Source of the DNA: Callipepla californica brunnescens
Taxonomy: Eukaryota > Chordata > Aves > Galliformes > Odontophoridae
Direction: 5' to 3'
Assembly (NCBI GenBank): GCA_023055505.1
Contig: JALIRH010000006.1
Location: 27,253,105-27,317,104, forward strand
Length of the DNA: 64,000 bases
The notes under the pieces were generated by a model that was not told where the DNA came from, searched no databases, and was given only the letters and a program-made list of their open reading frames with translations. A program made the position numbers and the translations under genes. Positions 52,910 to 64,000 of the stretch are shown here, in pieces (within the stretch, counting starts at the first letter, position 1; every line of letters begins with the position of its first letter).

Positions 52910-55414
52910 CATGGCTACCTAATAGCATTTGTCTTATGTTCTTGCATTTAAATCCAGTTTTCACTTACTAAATCAAATACTATTACTGTCCTGAAGAGAA
53001 GGACATCAGGAATAGAAAATACATTATCCATGGGATCACTAAAATGAATTTTATATACAGACTTTCAATACAGTCTGCATTTCATTAAAAAAAAAATCCT
53101 TTTATTAATAAGGAGAAAACAAAAAGCTCATGAAAATAGAAAGCTAGTAATTATGTTATGATGACATAAGCAGATGTATTGAGATAAAACTTATTTTGCA
53201 GACTGTGTGTGCTGTTTAATTTGTCTGGGTAATACCTTCACAGTGAGATAAAAATAGAAACAAATAATTACATGATTATGAAAAGCCACAATGCAGACAC
53301 CTATCTAAAATTGTGACGGTAGCTTCCAGCAGCTATAAATGTGTCACTCTTCACCTTCTGCTACCTTTTCATGGATGGAGCTGGTTTGCATGAAGCCTGG
53401 TAACATCAGCATCTCTAAGCATCATGAGTAGATGAACCTTAGGTAACCTAGGAACCATTTCCACTGGTTCCAATGTAGATATACCCATTCATGTATCTGC
53501 ACATCACATCTGTGCTGGGGAAGGTCATAAGCTGCTCCAAAATCTTGTTCTGTTCTCAGTGATAATTTAAACTCATATAACGAGGCATGTCAGAAAAAAA
53601 AGTATATTCTAGTTTTTGAATGTCACTAGTTAGAATTTCAACTTTTTTTTGTGTCCTACAGCCAGCAAAGAAAATGAGAGGTGCCACCAAGAATTCATTT
53701 TATGTCAGAGAAAACTGCTGGAAAATACTTGCTCCATGCTTCATGCACTTCCATTTTAAAATTCCTTTCTTATTCATAGAAAATGTGTAAAACACCTCTA
53801 AGTATCTCACCAAATTGATTTTGTATAAAAGAAAACTTCAAAATTTAGACTTATTGATTATAAGTGACCTGAAATACTGAGAAGTACTTTAACGTTAATA
53901 GAGCAAAGCAAGCTTATAAAACAAAGGAAATAGCATCCTTTTTATGATGTAGACTTAGTCTTAAAACTGTTTGCTTTTCTTTTTTATATTGTGTCTTCCA
54001 AGCAGGTGCACAGAATGTCACCAGACCAGCTTTCTTAGCAATACCAAAGTAATGCTTAGTCTTGGTATTATTCTTCAGAAGTATGCCTTCACTCCTCTGA
54101 CTTCAACTCCTCAGGGCTTCAACAGGACCCAGTATTTCTTAATTTAAGCTTGTTTTTGACGTCATGAACATGATTTTTCAAAACTCTATGCATCAGCAGC
54201 AGTTTTATATCATTCCCCCATCCAGGACCTACATTGAAAATTCCCAAATGAAGTAGTCTAAACCCAGCTTTAAAGTAACTGTTGCAAGTACGAAGAGACA
54301 ATAAAGACAAGTCTAGTAGTAAGGAAAGTACTCTTGGATTTGAGGGTTTAGGTGCAGTGCCTGTTTCACAGAGGCTCTTCCAATTGCCTCAGGCTAGTTG
54401 TCTACTGGCATCCATGCAATTAAGTATGTTTTGTGAATATGGGCATAAGTATCTCTGTGCTTTGATATCCCAACTCTACTGGAGTTAGTAAAACTTCCTG
54501 ATTTTACTAGAGTGTTGTTAGCACGCAAATGCTAAAAATTAGCTGTATAATAAGGTAAGATCCCCTTTCAGAGTCTCACAGTGTTCTAATAGTTGAGATC
54601 ATTATAGTCTCAAGCATAAATTTAGAAACTGTATACGTATGCATGTGCTTTTATGAAAACAGAAAGATCCTCACTAAATTCTGAAGTGAAAAGGGAATTA
54701 TGCAAAATGTACAATACATTAATTATTGCATAAACAATATAAGTAATAATTATTATTAACTGGAAATCGAATAACACAAGCTGTGCACTTTTTGCTCTTA
54801 AATTCATTATTCAGTGCTATAAATGACTTAAGATGTCCTCAGTGTGCCTCTTATGCTTTGGCTGTGCATTATTCTATTATCAGTGCTGTATTTGCAGCAA
54901 ATGAAAACCTGGGCTTGGATAATACTCCACTTGTAGCTTTTGCCCACATTAGCTTCTGCAGCAATATGTTTAACCACAACTTATAGAACCTTTTTGGCAG
55001 GTATTCTCAACACTCTTGCTTGCAAGACAGCCTGTTGAGCCTCAAGTGATGGTTTTACACCTCTGAAGATGTGAATTAACAGCCTATCACTACTGACACC
55101 CACACTGCTTCCCCTCCTGCCCCAGCAATAGCCATTCGCTCCTGCCTACAGCACAAAGCTGACAAGGTGTTTCTGTGAGCCGGTTTCTTTCTCTAAATAA
55201 CAAAACATGGGTGGTTTTTTTTTTTTTTCTGCTGTTGTGTGAATTAGATCAACTAATTGAAAGGCCTGCTGATGATCAGAGCTGGAACAAGAAAGGAAGG
55301 GGACTTGAGGTAGCAAGAACACATAGATGAGGAAAAACAGCAGCAAGAAGCTGTGGAGTAAGGTTTTCTTAGCAACTGAGACCGCTGTCACTGTTAACTC
55401 TTGCCCTTCTTGTG

Positions 55415-55657
55415 TTACTTTAGAAATGATAAGTACAAACTGAAATGATCAGAGGGTAGTACAAGCATGTTCCTTTTGGTGGTTCTCTGAAATGTGCTCA
55501 GTATCTGCTGCTGAGTCATATCCAAACAGTCTTCAATTTCAGGGTCTTCTTTTAGGGCAGCCTGTGACCAGACACTTGGGTTAACAGCAGCCATGACTGG
55601 CTGTCCTCCAACTGCAGGCACATCTAAGGGCACATGTATCCTGCCCCCAGGAGCCAA
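55415..55657 (-). CDS. Candidate exon or processed-pseudogene fragment, unknown protein
   Basis: A minus-strand open frame of at least 80 codons has unusually protein-like composition. It includes GGRIHVPLDVPAVGGQPVM, then AAVNPSVWSQAALKEDPEI, an acidic EDPEIEDCLDMTQQQ and ILSTFQRTTKRN, ending at a TAA (plus-strand 55415-55417). An acceptor-like GATGTGCCTGCAG precedes the part starting at 55611, so the exon could begin there. No convincing donor follows, and upstream of the patch the frame stays open but loses character. If genuine it could be a terminal exon, or a piece of a retroposed mRNA without a visible poly(A) tail. I cannot name the family. Surrounding DNA carries no other exon-like block in this orientation within a few kilobases. 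Confidence 0.22.
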   Translation of the reverse strand: MAPGGRIHVPLDVPAVGGQPVMAAVNPSVWSQAALKEDPEIEDCLDMTQQQILSTFQRTTKRNMLVLPSDHFSLYLSFLK

Positions 55658-56313
55658 ACAGCAGCATGTAGCAGTAATAGTCCTTAACTTTGTATGGCTG
55701 GGAGGTAGTGGGCTGGTCAGGAATTACTTTTCCTTGAAAAGAAGTAACAAAATGTTGGTTTTGTTTTGTTTTGTTTTTAGTTAAAGTAAAATAGAAAATA
55801 AAAGCTGACCAGTTTCATATCTAAAGTTCATAAATAATAGGAAGTGCTCAGTCAAAAAGGTTCTGTGAATGATAGCATACTTTGAGATCTGTAAAACCAG
55901 CACAATAGCTGGTTCACTCTGCTCAACTTCTGGCATAAAAGGAATAGCTGGGAGCAAGGCCAAGGAGCTACTGGACCTGCCATGCTCACATGCTACAGTA
56001 GATCTCCAGGGAATGTTACTGTGTTGTATTAGTTTACAGCAGCATTGATCTCTCCTTATAAATATCTGTATGAGCGGTGAACAACTTTACAAAAAGTTTT
56101 CAGAAGTAGCAGGAATTGTTTCTATATTGCTTGTTTTCAGGCTTATCCACATGTGGTAGGTAATTCAAATTATATCCTTTAAAATCCATGTGAAGGCATC
56201 TCATGTTCTGACACTTCTGATATTCCACATCTTGAATTCTGGGCTTAATTCCCCCGTTATGCATAACTTAGGCCAGCTCTGCCCCATGCTTCAGCTTCCT
56301 CTTCTAGCACAAC
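55658..56313. other. Unique sequence
   Basis: Nothing recognised except a (TTTTG)n repeat at 55757-55779. Confidence 0.5.
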
Positions 56314-56750
56314 AGTCACAGAATCACAGGGGTTGGAAATGACCTCTGGGTATTATCTAGACCTACCCCCTGCTAGAGCAGGTTGCCTGCAGCAGGTTAC
56401 AAAGGAAAGTGTCCAGGCAGATTCTGAATATCCCAAGAGAAGGAGACTGCACATCCACTCTGGGCAGCCTGTTTCAGTGCTTTGTCACCCCCACAGTAGA
56501 AAGTTCTTCCTCATGTTTGTATGGAACTTAATGTGTTGCAGTTTCTGCCTGTTGCCACTTGTCTTTTTACTGCACACCCCTGAAAAAAGTCTGGCCCCAC
56601 CCACTTGACTCCCACACATCAGATATTTATAAACACTGATGAGATTCCCCCCTCAATTTTCTCTTATCCATGCTGAGCAGTCCCAGGTCTCTCAGCCTTT
56701 CCTGGTTCAGGAGTTTCTCCAGGGCTCTAACCAGAATGGCCCTATAACTT
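56314..56750 (-). mobile_element. CR1 LINE fragment, reverse
   Basis: This is a reversed CR1 3' end. It begins AGTCACAGAATCACAGG and GGTTGGAAATGACCTCTGG, continues through CACATCCACTCTGGGCAGCC and AGAAAGTTCTTCCTCATGT, and extends into ORF2. The upstream part translates on the minus strand to ERLRDLGLLSMDKRKLRGE, the CR1 C-terminal block also seen in the copy at 271-1444. Frames are broken, and the 5' end is lost near 56750. Confidence 0.92.
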
Positions 56751-59298
56751 GTTAATTTGTGCTTATACACAAGATGAAGAAAAAAACTATGTGGATAAAT
56801 GTGGATTTGAGGCTTGATGACTGATCTGAAGGCAAAACTGATACTGGTGGGCCATGCTGTCAGCACAGGCAGCTGGAGGCTCTGAGCACAGCATGTGTCA
56901 CTTTATGGCTGCACTATGAGCAGCTTCACATCTTGAATGAGTGTTATGAAGGAGGGAGAGAAGAAAAGAACTTGCAACTGCAAGGAAAATCAGAGATAGG
57001 ATGGTTTCACTCCTCTGGCAAGTGACCTCCAATGCTGCTAAAACCTGGCCACATCTTCTCACCCCTCCTTTGTGTTGTATTTATGTTGCTTAGTCAGCAC
57101 AGTCAGCTGAAAAAGCTGAGAATAGCAAGTTTTTTTTACTGGTTTTATTTCCAGGTGAGTTACATGAGTTTCTCTGAGTCGCTGCACAGCCATACAAGTG
57201 CCAGCAATGCCATGAAAGAGTCAGTGGCCACAGGCATTGATGTGAGGGAGAGCTGCACTCTTGGAAGGGTACCACCCTGAAGTACCTGGAGATGGCTGTG
57301 AAAAGACGCAGATGCATTCCAGCCCACTTCAGATAAGTATGTGGCTATAGGTGAATCAGTGCACAAAGCAAAATTAGGAACCCTCAAGATGCTAATTAGA
57401 CTGTTGTTAAGTAGCACTGCAGCTGCTAATGACCAACAGTGCAACAACAGACCAGCAGATAACCTAGTGATGAGCAAGAAGAAGGTTTTTCTGACCATGA
57501 GCAGTGTTATCAAACACAAACAATCTGAGAGAACGTATCATGTTACATGTTTTTGAAATCTGTGTTGCTCTATGTAACAATTATAAACTTTGGCAGAACA
57601 AGAATAATTTTAAAATAAGATCTGAAACAAAGAATTCCCTCTGGCTTTCCATGACGTTCACCTTCCCAGCCTGTTTGAAGCGGGAAGAACTGGAATGAGA
57701 ATTCTAACTGTGGTGTGATTTGCTGTCAGGCTGATGAAGTTGTTTAGCCACTGGGTGCCAAATCTTTCATCTGCATCCCTGTGTGATTACAGCAGCTGCT
57801 GCCCAGCTGTTTGCTGCCCTCACCTGTGCCTACTGGTTAAAAACATGCATTCCCACAGTGAGACTTGATGGTACCTAAAAGAGCTTGGATCTCCATGAAA
57901 GCTTTCCAGTTATCTCAGCAACGCAGCAGAGCAGTGCTTACCCCAGAGCTGTGAGGTGCCCTTGAGAAGCCTTGGGCAGATCTCATCCCAGTGAGAACCT
58001 CTTCCATTTTTTTGTTAATGTACTTTAAAATTTATCTTTCTCTTAATCACCTATAAATTATTACTTTCCTAGTAGGTAGAGAGAAAAAAAATCCATGTTA
58101 CATTTTCTTAGTCACTTTCTAGTAAGTTTAATGTTCCACCAGAGAAAAAAAATGTCAGAATACAAAGGATATCTTTCACTATCTGGTAACTGAATTTTGC
58201 AGTGCTCATATATTTTTCATTGCAAATGCGTTTTTCAGCAGGAAACCACATGAGATGAACTAGATTTCCTGTTCTGCTCATGAAGTAGCAGAAGGCTCCT
58301 GATGTGTCTAGCTAGTTCAGAGTTCTTATCTACCCTTATGGGAGACACAACTCTGACATTAAATTCTACAGTAGTTCTCTATCTGAAGACTAACATGAAT
58401 GGGTTGAATGGCGTCAAATGAGTGCTGTCCACTTCTGGGAACTGCTTATTGCAACACATAGCTTCCAAGACTAGCAAAATGCCATAAATTTGCAGCCCTG
58501 GAAGCTGACTTTAATGTCAGGCAACTGTATCTAAGCTCTAAAATAAAAATTTAAGCATACAACTATAAATTAAGGTGCTTTTCCAAGTCAGATGAAGAGC
58601 TGCTCATGGCCACATTCTTTTACGAAGCAGAAAAGGCTGAACTGTCTTATTTCTTAGCAACAGCACCTTATAGCATCACATAATTCCAAGGAGTATCTGA
58701 AAGCAATTTACTTTTCTCTCTCACATAATAACTAAAACTTGACGAAAAGAGAAGACTTTTGTTATGATTTAGAATGCAACTTGTAACATTTTGGAGGTTA
58801 ATCTCAGCAATGTGTATGAAGCTCTATAAAACAGAAAGCACTTTTTATGTTCAACTCAAAAAGATAAAAAATACCAAAATAAAATATCACCTGAGCAATG
58901 TGGCACAGTAATCTTCTTCCCTGATTTGATGACAATTTTTCTTTAAAAGAAAACAGATTTGAGCAATCATTGGACCTTCCACAACACATAAAATCAAATG
59001 GGGATAGTTTTGCTTACAAGAACAATGGTGTAGGGATGCTTTCCAGCAAGGTTTAAATTTCATTTTAAAAAATCAGTTGCATTTGAAATTTTACAAATAT
59101 ATACATATATATACATATATATATAGTGTGTGTGTGCATCCAGGTTCTCAACTCTGTCAGAAGAACTATTCTGTGTTAGGCTGTGTGACACAACCTTTGC
59201 ATTTGTTACTTTGGTGATGTAATGAAGAGTACTCTTAGAAAATTTGCACAATACTAAAATAGGCAGTACTGCATGGGAGCTGAAGGATTAGAAATCAA
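56751..59298. other. Unique sequence
   Basis: No gene recognised. The 57150-57320 part is somewhat more GC-rich than average and has overlapping open frames on both strands, but no domain is visible. The TA-rich microsatellite is listed separately. Confidence 0.5.
59096..59137 (+). repeat. (TA)n/(CATA)n then (TG)n microsatellite
   Basis: ATATACATATAT units pass into TATATATA and then GTGTGTGTG, a compound dinucleotide repeat. Confidence 0.92.
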
Positions 59299-59525
59299 AA
59301 TGATTTTGATAAATGGGAGAAGAGGTCTGTAATCAATGAGACTCAATGAAGACAAGTACAAAGTACTCTACCGAGGCAAGAGAAAGTCAAATCCAGAAAT
59401 ACAAAACTGACAATAGCAACAGCATTGTAGAAAGAGACCTGGGTGTTACAGTAAACCACATATTGAATATGAGTCAACATTATGATGCTGATGCAAAGAT
59501 AGAAAAACTCATCCTGGGACATTTT
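59299..59525 (+). mobile_element. Old CR1 ORF2 fragment, forward
   Basis: This decayed piece comes from the middle of CR1 ORF2. Broken frames give LNEDKYKVLYRGKRKSNP (the equivalent of FNEDKCKVLHLGR in other CR1s), then VERDLGVTVNHILNMSQHYD (equivalent to EKDLGVLVDEKLNMSQQC), followed at the DNA level by GATGCAAAGATAGAAAAACTCATCCTGGG. It has neither the CR1 3' tail nor the upstream catalytic part. It is more diverged than the other CR1 copies and so likely older. Its edges are approximate. Confidence 0.75.
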
Positions 59526-59637
59526 AACAGATGTGTCATATACAAAATAGGGGTAGTAATTGTTTTTCTTAACTCACCTCTCAGAAGTCTTAGTTTGGTA
59601 TATTTCAATAGGCTGATACAAAAAGAGGGTGTTGGGA

Positions 59638-59689
59638 TTTTTGTTTGTTTGTTTGTTTTGGTTTTGTTCTTTTGTTTTGTTTTGTTTTT
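59638..59689 (+). repeat. (TTTG)n/(TTTTG)n low-complexity tract
   Basis: T-rich units with regularly spaced G, lying between the forward and reverse CR1 pieces. Confidence 0.9.
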
Positions 59690-59802
59690 CCAAACAGAAA
59701 CAGAAGCCTCTTAACTGAAATTACCTATTTTATTTTGATACCATATGTTTTCATATCAATTTCTGACAATGACTTTGCTTTCTTATCTACAAAAATAATC
59801 AA

Positions 59803-60095
59803 AGAATTATAGAATGGTTTGGGTTGGAAGGGACATTTAAGGTCATGTAGTTCCAACATCCCTCCAGGCAGGGACAGCTCCCTCTGGACCAGGCTGCTCA
59901 AAGCCCCATTCAGCCTAGCCTCAAAGGCCTCCAAGGCAGGGGTATCCACAATCTCTCTGAGCAACCTGTTCCAGTGTCTCACCACACCCACAGTAAACAA
60001 TTTCTTCCTAATACCTAGTCTAAATCTACTCTCTTCCAGTCTAAAATTGTTTCCCCTTGTCCTGTTGCTACATGCATGCCCCTGTGGCCTGCTCC
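59803..60095 (-). mobile_element. CR1 LINE 3' fragment, reverse, with open ORF2 end
   Basis: This is a reversed CR1 3' end starting AGAATTATAGAATGG and GGTTGGAAGGGACATTTAAG. On the minus strand the C-terminal part of ORF2 is still open: NRTRGNNFRLEESRFRLG, RKKLFTVGVVRHWNRLLREI, and VDTPALEAFEARLNGALSSL. This matches the standard CR1 ending. The copy is about 290 bp long, cut at its 5' side near 60095. The preserved frame suggests it is fairly young, although at this length preservation may be luck. Confidence 0.93.
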
Positions 60096-60631
60096 TTGTA
60101 AGTAGTAACATCTTCAGAGGGGTGAGATCTGCTGACTTTGACCCAGTCTATCAACACAGTTTAACATGTCTCCTGATGCTTGGGTGTCTTTGATTCCACA
60201 TATTTATCTTTATTTGGATTTGTTTCTGGCCACTTGCAGCTAAGGTTTCCCCACTGAGCCCCTCTGATATAACTAAGATCGAGAATTCAGTTAATGACAC
60301 TTCCCACTGGCACCACCAGCACTGCTTTTACCTCCTTACCTTAACCAGTTACTTGACTAAATTAACTAATGAAACATGTTTGATGCTTTTATCATTCTAC
60401 TGTGGCATACTTAAATAGATAGCATGCCCATTTTAAGAATCTTAGATTTTCTTAAATACTTTACCTTTATCTTTGTGTTTTTATGTTTTTGTACATAGGG
60501 CAGTTAGGATCACTATACTAATCTTCACTATCTTGCAGCTATTGTGACAGTGGGATTCAGCTGTAATTACTTCTTAAATCAGATCTCATTTGTTACTTAG
60601 GACTAAATCTCTAGCATACCAGCAAAGCTAC
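60096..60631. other. Unique sequence
   Basis: No gene or repeat recognised. Confidence 0.5.
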
Positions 60632-60865
60632 CTACTGCTTAAAGCAGTCATTTGTGGTAACACGAATTTGCTTAGCTATATCCTTCTGTGACATATGAGC
60701 CACTAATCTTGGGTAGCTGAAATAATCTGTTACCATTAGCTTACTTCCATTTGCATCTTTGTGCACTTCATCTTTTACAGTGGTCAGTCTCAGTACAAAT
60801 GAATGTACTGACACTTGAATCCAGACAGAAATGGAGTCTCTGTCTGATGTTCTCAATTTTATCAC
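60632..60865 (-). CDS. Weak candidate exon, unknown protein
   Basis: A minus-strand frame from an acceptor-like TTTAATGAAATTTCTCAG (just right of 60865) stays open for 77 codons to a TAG at plus-strand 60632-60634. Its translation includes VIKLRTSDRDSISVWIQ, TTVKDEVHKDANGSKLMVTD, and YFSYPRLVAHMSQKDIAKQI, a balanced mix of charged and hydrophobic residues that looks more like real protein than most frames here. A GTAGCT follows the stop immediately and is a weak donor. The frame also extends upstream of the proposed acceptor to an ATG at 60896-60898. I do not recognise a family. Alternatives are a decayed pseudogene or chance. Confidence 0.18.
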   Translation of the reverse strand: MIKLRTSDRDSISVWIQVSVHSFVLRLTTVKDEVHKDANGSKLMVTDYFSYPRLVAHMSQKDIAKQIRVTTNDCFKQ

Positions 60866-63800
60866 CTGAGAAATTTCATTAAAGCAAAACTGTATCATAG
60901 CAAAGAGTAAAGATTAGAAAACATATTTGAGAACATGAAATTTGCTTGATTTGTTCACTTTCTTTTCTAGATGTCAAGGGGAGAAGTTCCAAATCACACT
61001 TCTCTCCTACACCTATTTGTGGACTTGAATTTATAGGTATATTAATTGATTTTGTCACACAAGAAACATTGTAGTTATGGGCATATCCTTCATGCAGTGT
61101 GTTCTTCATTTATTAATACCAGATTTGTGCAGAACTCAACCACTGGTAGCATGTATAACGTTTAGATTACATGTGAGCATGAACTGCAAATTACACAGAG
61201 CATAATCCTCTTTACTCTGATTGTGCATTGTGTATTGCATATAATTAGTCATCCTAGGTTAAACTAGATCCCAGTTTCTCATCTTCTGTTACTCTGTAAG
61301 CTGCTTGCTTGTCCCATTCACTACAGGTAACACTGAATAAGGAGCATCCCACTGTTACTGAAGCACTCGGTGGCTTTCAAAAGCTCATATAAAGTCCTAC
61401 AGAACTATCACCACACCTATCACCACAGCCTCTTCATTCTTGCAGTCTTTGCAAGACAAACTCAGCAAGAAGCGTGTGTCTGGGCATGACAGTTGTGCTT
61501 GCAGCACAGATGCATGCAGACTTCCTGACAAGAGGTGTCATTTCCTGCAAACAACGGGCTGCGTAAAGCCAGACAGCAAAGCTGGAGTCACATCAGGTTC
61601 AGCTTTCTGTGTAGTCAGGTATTGTCACTGACAAAGACAGGATCCCTTTGAGTGTTGTGTCTGAAAAGAATTCTGCCAACACAGATGTGGCAGTTCAGTA
61701 CTGAAATTAGATTTTTAGCAGTTACAAGAAGAATATTAATAGTAGATCTGTGATGAGTTCAGCCTTTATTTAGTAAGGTAATAACTAGTACATCTTGATC
61801 AACATAAAGGGAGGACAACTTAGTCATGCGTTGACCCAAAGCGTACTTCCATGATATTAGTGTTGTCGCAGCATGTCAGGATTGGAAAACCGTCAGTAAG
61901 CAGATCTTTTTTGGAAATGAAAGCAAACACTTTGGTAAGTGGTAGTAGACTTATCTTGGATACCTTCTCAGTCACATCAGGGTCACTAAATGGAAAAAAA
62001 TTTCTCTGTATATTCAGCTCCCCAAGCTCTCTATCAAAATGAAAGTGTAATTATTGCAAGCTCAGGTCTTTTCCTTATCTAATTTTTTTTCCCTACCTAA
62101 TTTAGCACTGATGGGGGTAGAACATGTCACATAGTTGGGAACAGGAGTCAGAAGGAAAGATTTTGTGTTTCAAGCTTGGACAAGTTAGAGCCATGACAGT
62201 CAGAACTGGAATATTCATTTTTACCACTGGCTTTCCTGGAGGGGACATTCTTGACCCAGTTCTGTTGCTATTTGATGTCCCATAGGCTGACGTATCTGCA
62301 AAGAAATGACACAACAGACATATTCATTCCTTGAGTTCCCATGGTGGTTTTCACAATGTTTTCCACAGACTCCCAGCAGGTCAAATACCTCTGAGTTGGT
62401 CCACTTGGAATCACGTGGAGCAAAGCCTAGGGAGTGAGCTTGCCAAACACATGATTTCCACTGTGGCTCTGATCCAGGCTCTGTCTGATTGGTAATGCTA
62501 TGCCGTCACTGAATTCTTCGAAGCTGCTGTTTTTGGAGCCAAGACAGCTTACAACAAAACACTGGATTCCAGGAAGGGCCCAAATAAGAGGAATAATATG
62601 CACCCAAACCTGCATATACAGAAGGAAAGCAACTTCCTGGAAACATTCAGCTGCTATGACAGAACAGCATGAAGAGCAGAAGAGAACAAAAAAAAGTGGC
62701 AAAAGAACCTTCGGGCTGGCCAAAGAAGTTCAGTTCTGAAATGTGGATATCTGATACCTGATCTTGCATAATCCTGGCAGATTAAAATTATTCCCTCATT
62801 TATTTATATATTATCACCAACAACATCTACCTTACAACAGAATGGTTTTGTACCAGTACAGCAACTTGTTTAAGGGCTGCAGCATTATTAATCCAATACC
62901 AGCTGGCCTACAACCAGATATACAGTTTTCTGAAGCCACCGTCTCATTCCTGTCTCTGCTGCTTACAGCTGCTGGCCTCCCAGATCTTTCTGTCCAAATG
63001 CAACCTATGTAAGTGCTGGCAGATAGTGGAGAGGATAACCAATGAAACTGGAGCATGCAGCCAGCTGTCTCTCCCTCCCCCTTCACGCCCCCATCGTTTT
63101 TTTTTTTTTTCTTTGTAAATATATTTAGGTGTTACTCTATTCAGCGTGACAAGCCTTGCTGTGCTCAGCAGAGAGAGCTTCCTAAAAAAAGTTTAAAAAT
63201 CTAAGTCTGTGTGGTAGGTGCAAAATCAATGAACATTAAGGCACAAAGATATACCTTAGAGAATAAACGAATAATGACATAAAATAGGATATAATTTGAG
63301 ATTAAAGAAAAAGAAATGCAAAAGGAATGAAGAAGTAGAAAATAAAGGGAATCACAAGACTCAGGGAAGTAAATACACAGAGGAAAAATCTGGGGAAAAT
63401 GAAAATAAAATAAGGGTACTAAGGAAATGCATCAAAAGATTAGAAAAGCAGATGATTTAGAACTGATAAAAGAGAAAATTGTACATATGGAAAAAAAATT
63501 AAAAACAAGTTAAGATAGTTAAACAAAACACTGAGAGAGGTGCCAAACTGAAAGTGAATTTTATTATTTTGGGTCCTAGTTCAGACTAGTCACCCTCTCC
63601 TGATGCAAAGTCTGAGTTATGTCTTTCGAGGATTCTCACACTTCGATGGGCCTTTGCTAACTCATGCTGTGCTTTGTTTGTAAGTATCAACATAGTTTGG
63701 AAGTTCTGAGCCTGAAAGGAAGCTGTGATGGAAACTTTTTGTTTAATTTTTCCCTATTTCTGACACTTTTCCTTCATTTGTCCAAACAGCAGTTGGGACT

Positions 63801-64000
63801 CCTGTGTCAATGAACACATTTCATGAGTTCTATTATCTTTAAATCAACAGGTGACTTCTGCTGACTTACGTGAAGATGCACAGGGAGCAACAGGTATGAA
63901 GGGTGCACAGGGTGGGCACTGGTTCTTGTGGGAACAATGCCAAAAGAGGCATGCTTAGAAAGCTTAGCTTGGCAGGAAGAATTTGAACAAGAATGACATT
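60866..64000. other. Unique sequence to the window end
   Basis: No gene recognised. A minus-strand frame at 62427-62723 begins with a hydrophobic stretch resembling a signal peptide, but the rest has no family features. A short T run lies at 63099-63110, and the 63280-63520 region is A-rich. Confidence 0.5.

Larger units (their letters stand above)
44818..55414. other. Unique AT-rich sequence with long T and A tracts
   Basis: More than 10 kb without a recognised gene, CR1 or LTR. Long homopolymers are listed separately; smaller T or A runs also occur near 47119, 48101, 48557, 50115, 52131 and 55213. Overlapping sense and antisense frames at 50814-51206 show no recognisable domain. Confidence 0.55.

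Noticed and set aside
59299..60095. Opposed CR1 pieces as an inverted repeat able to fold into a hairpin
   Set aside because: The two pieces cover different parts of CR1 and are not complementary to each other.
62246..62275. Sequence resembling the CR1 [10 protein letters not shown] coding block (GACATTCTTGACCCAGTTCTGTTG)
   Set aside because: The resemblance is limited to about 25 bases, and no flanking CR1 order is visible, so I did not call an element.
62427..62723. Minus-strand frame starting with a hydrophobic signal-peptide-like stretch
   Set aside because: The start lacks context and the downstream sequence has no domain or cysteine spacing that I recognise. The proposed first Met may not be a true start.
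1..64000. tRNA, rRNA, CRISPR array, bacterial operon or intact provirus
   Set aside because: None of the diagnostic structures (cloverleaf with A/B boxes, regularly spaced repeats, tightly packed genes, gag-pol-env between paired LTRs) was seen.

Overview
This 64 kb window looks like non-coding DNA from a bird nuclear genome. The strongest evidence is five separate pieces of CR1 LINE retrotransposons, which are recognisable by their reverse-transcriptase remnants and their short 3' tails of ATTCTGTG type. There are also four solo LTRs of endogenous-retrovirus type, each bounded by TG...CA ends and a 5-bp target-site duplication. A galliform bird is plausible, but I cannot establish the species from the sequence alone. 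The DNA is AT-rich, full of homopolymers and microsatellites, has no CpG-island-like promoter, and contains no protein-coding gene that I recognise. It fits a gene desert or the inside of very long introns.

Layout. Positions 271-1444 hold a forward CR1 with a lightly damaged ORF2 end. From 1445 to 10002 the sequence is unique and AT-rich, with a homeodomain-core-rich stretch at about 4380-4900 that could be a regulatory element. A solo LTR of family A lies at 10008-10345. Two reverse CR1 copies follow, at 11106-11575 and 12931-14620. From 14621 to 30253 the sequence is unique, with long G and C tracts near 14.9-15.2 kb and three weak exon-like patches near 22.9, 25.4 and 28.4 kb. A second family-A LTR sits at 30259-30571. 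An unrelated LTR, family B, is at 39594-40162. A third family-A LTR is at 44417-44812. From 44818 to about 55400 the sequence is unique, with very long T tracts. A minus-strand open frame of unusual composition lies at 55415-55657. The right end carries CR1 pieces at 56314-56750, 59299-59525 and 59803-60095, and another exon-like minus-strand frame at 60632-60865.

There is no operon, pathway or cassette here. The most useful result is the family-A LTR. Its three copies share orientation, terminal TG...CA, 5-bp duplications (CTTAG, ATACC, CCCTT), an AP-1-type TGAGTCA site and a TTTAAG box. One copy lacks about 40 bp just upstream of that box. The exon-like patches are offered as weak leads only.
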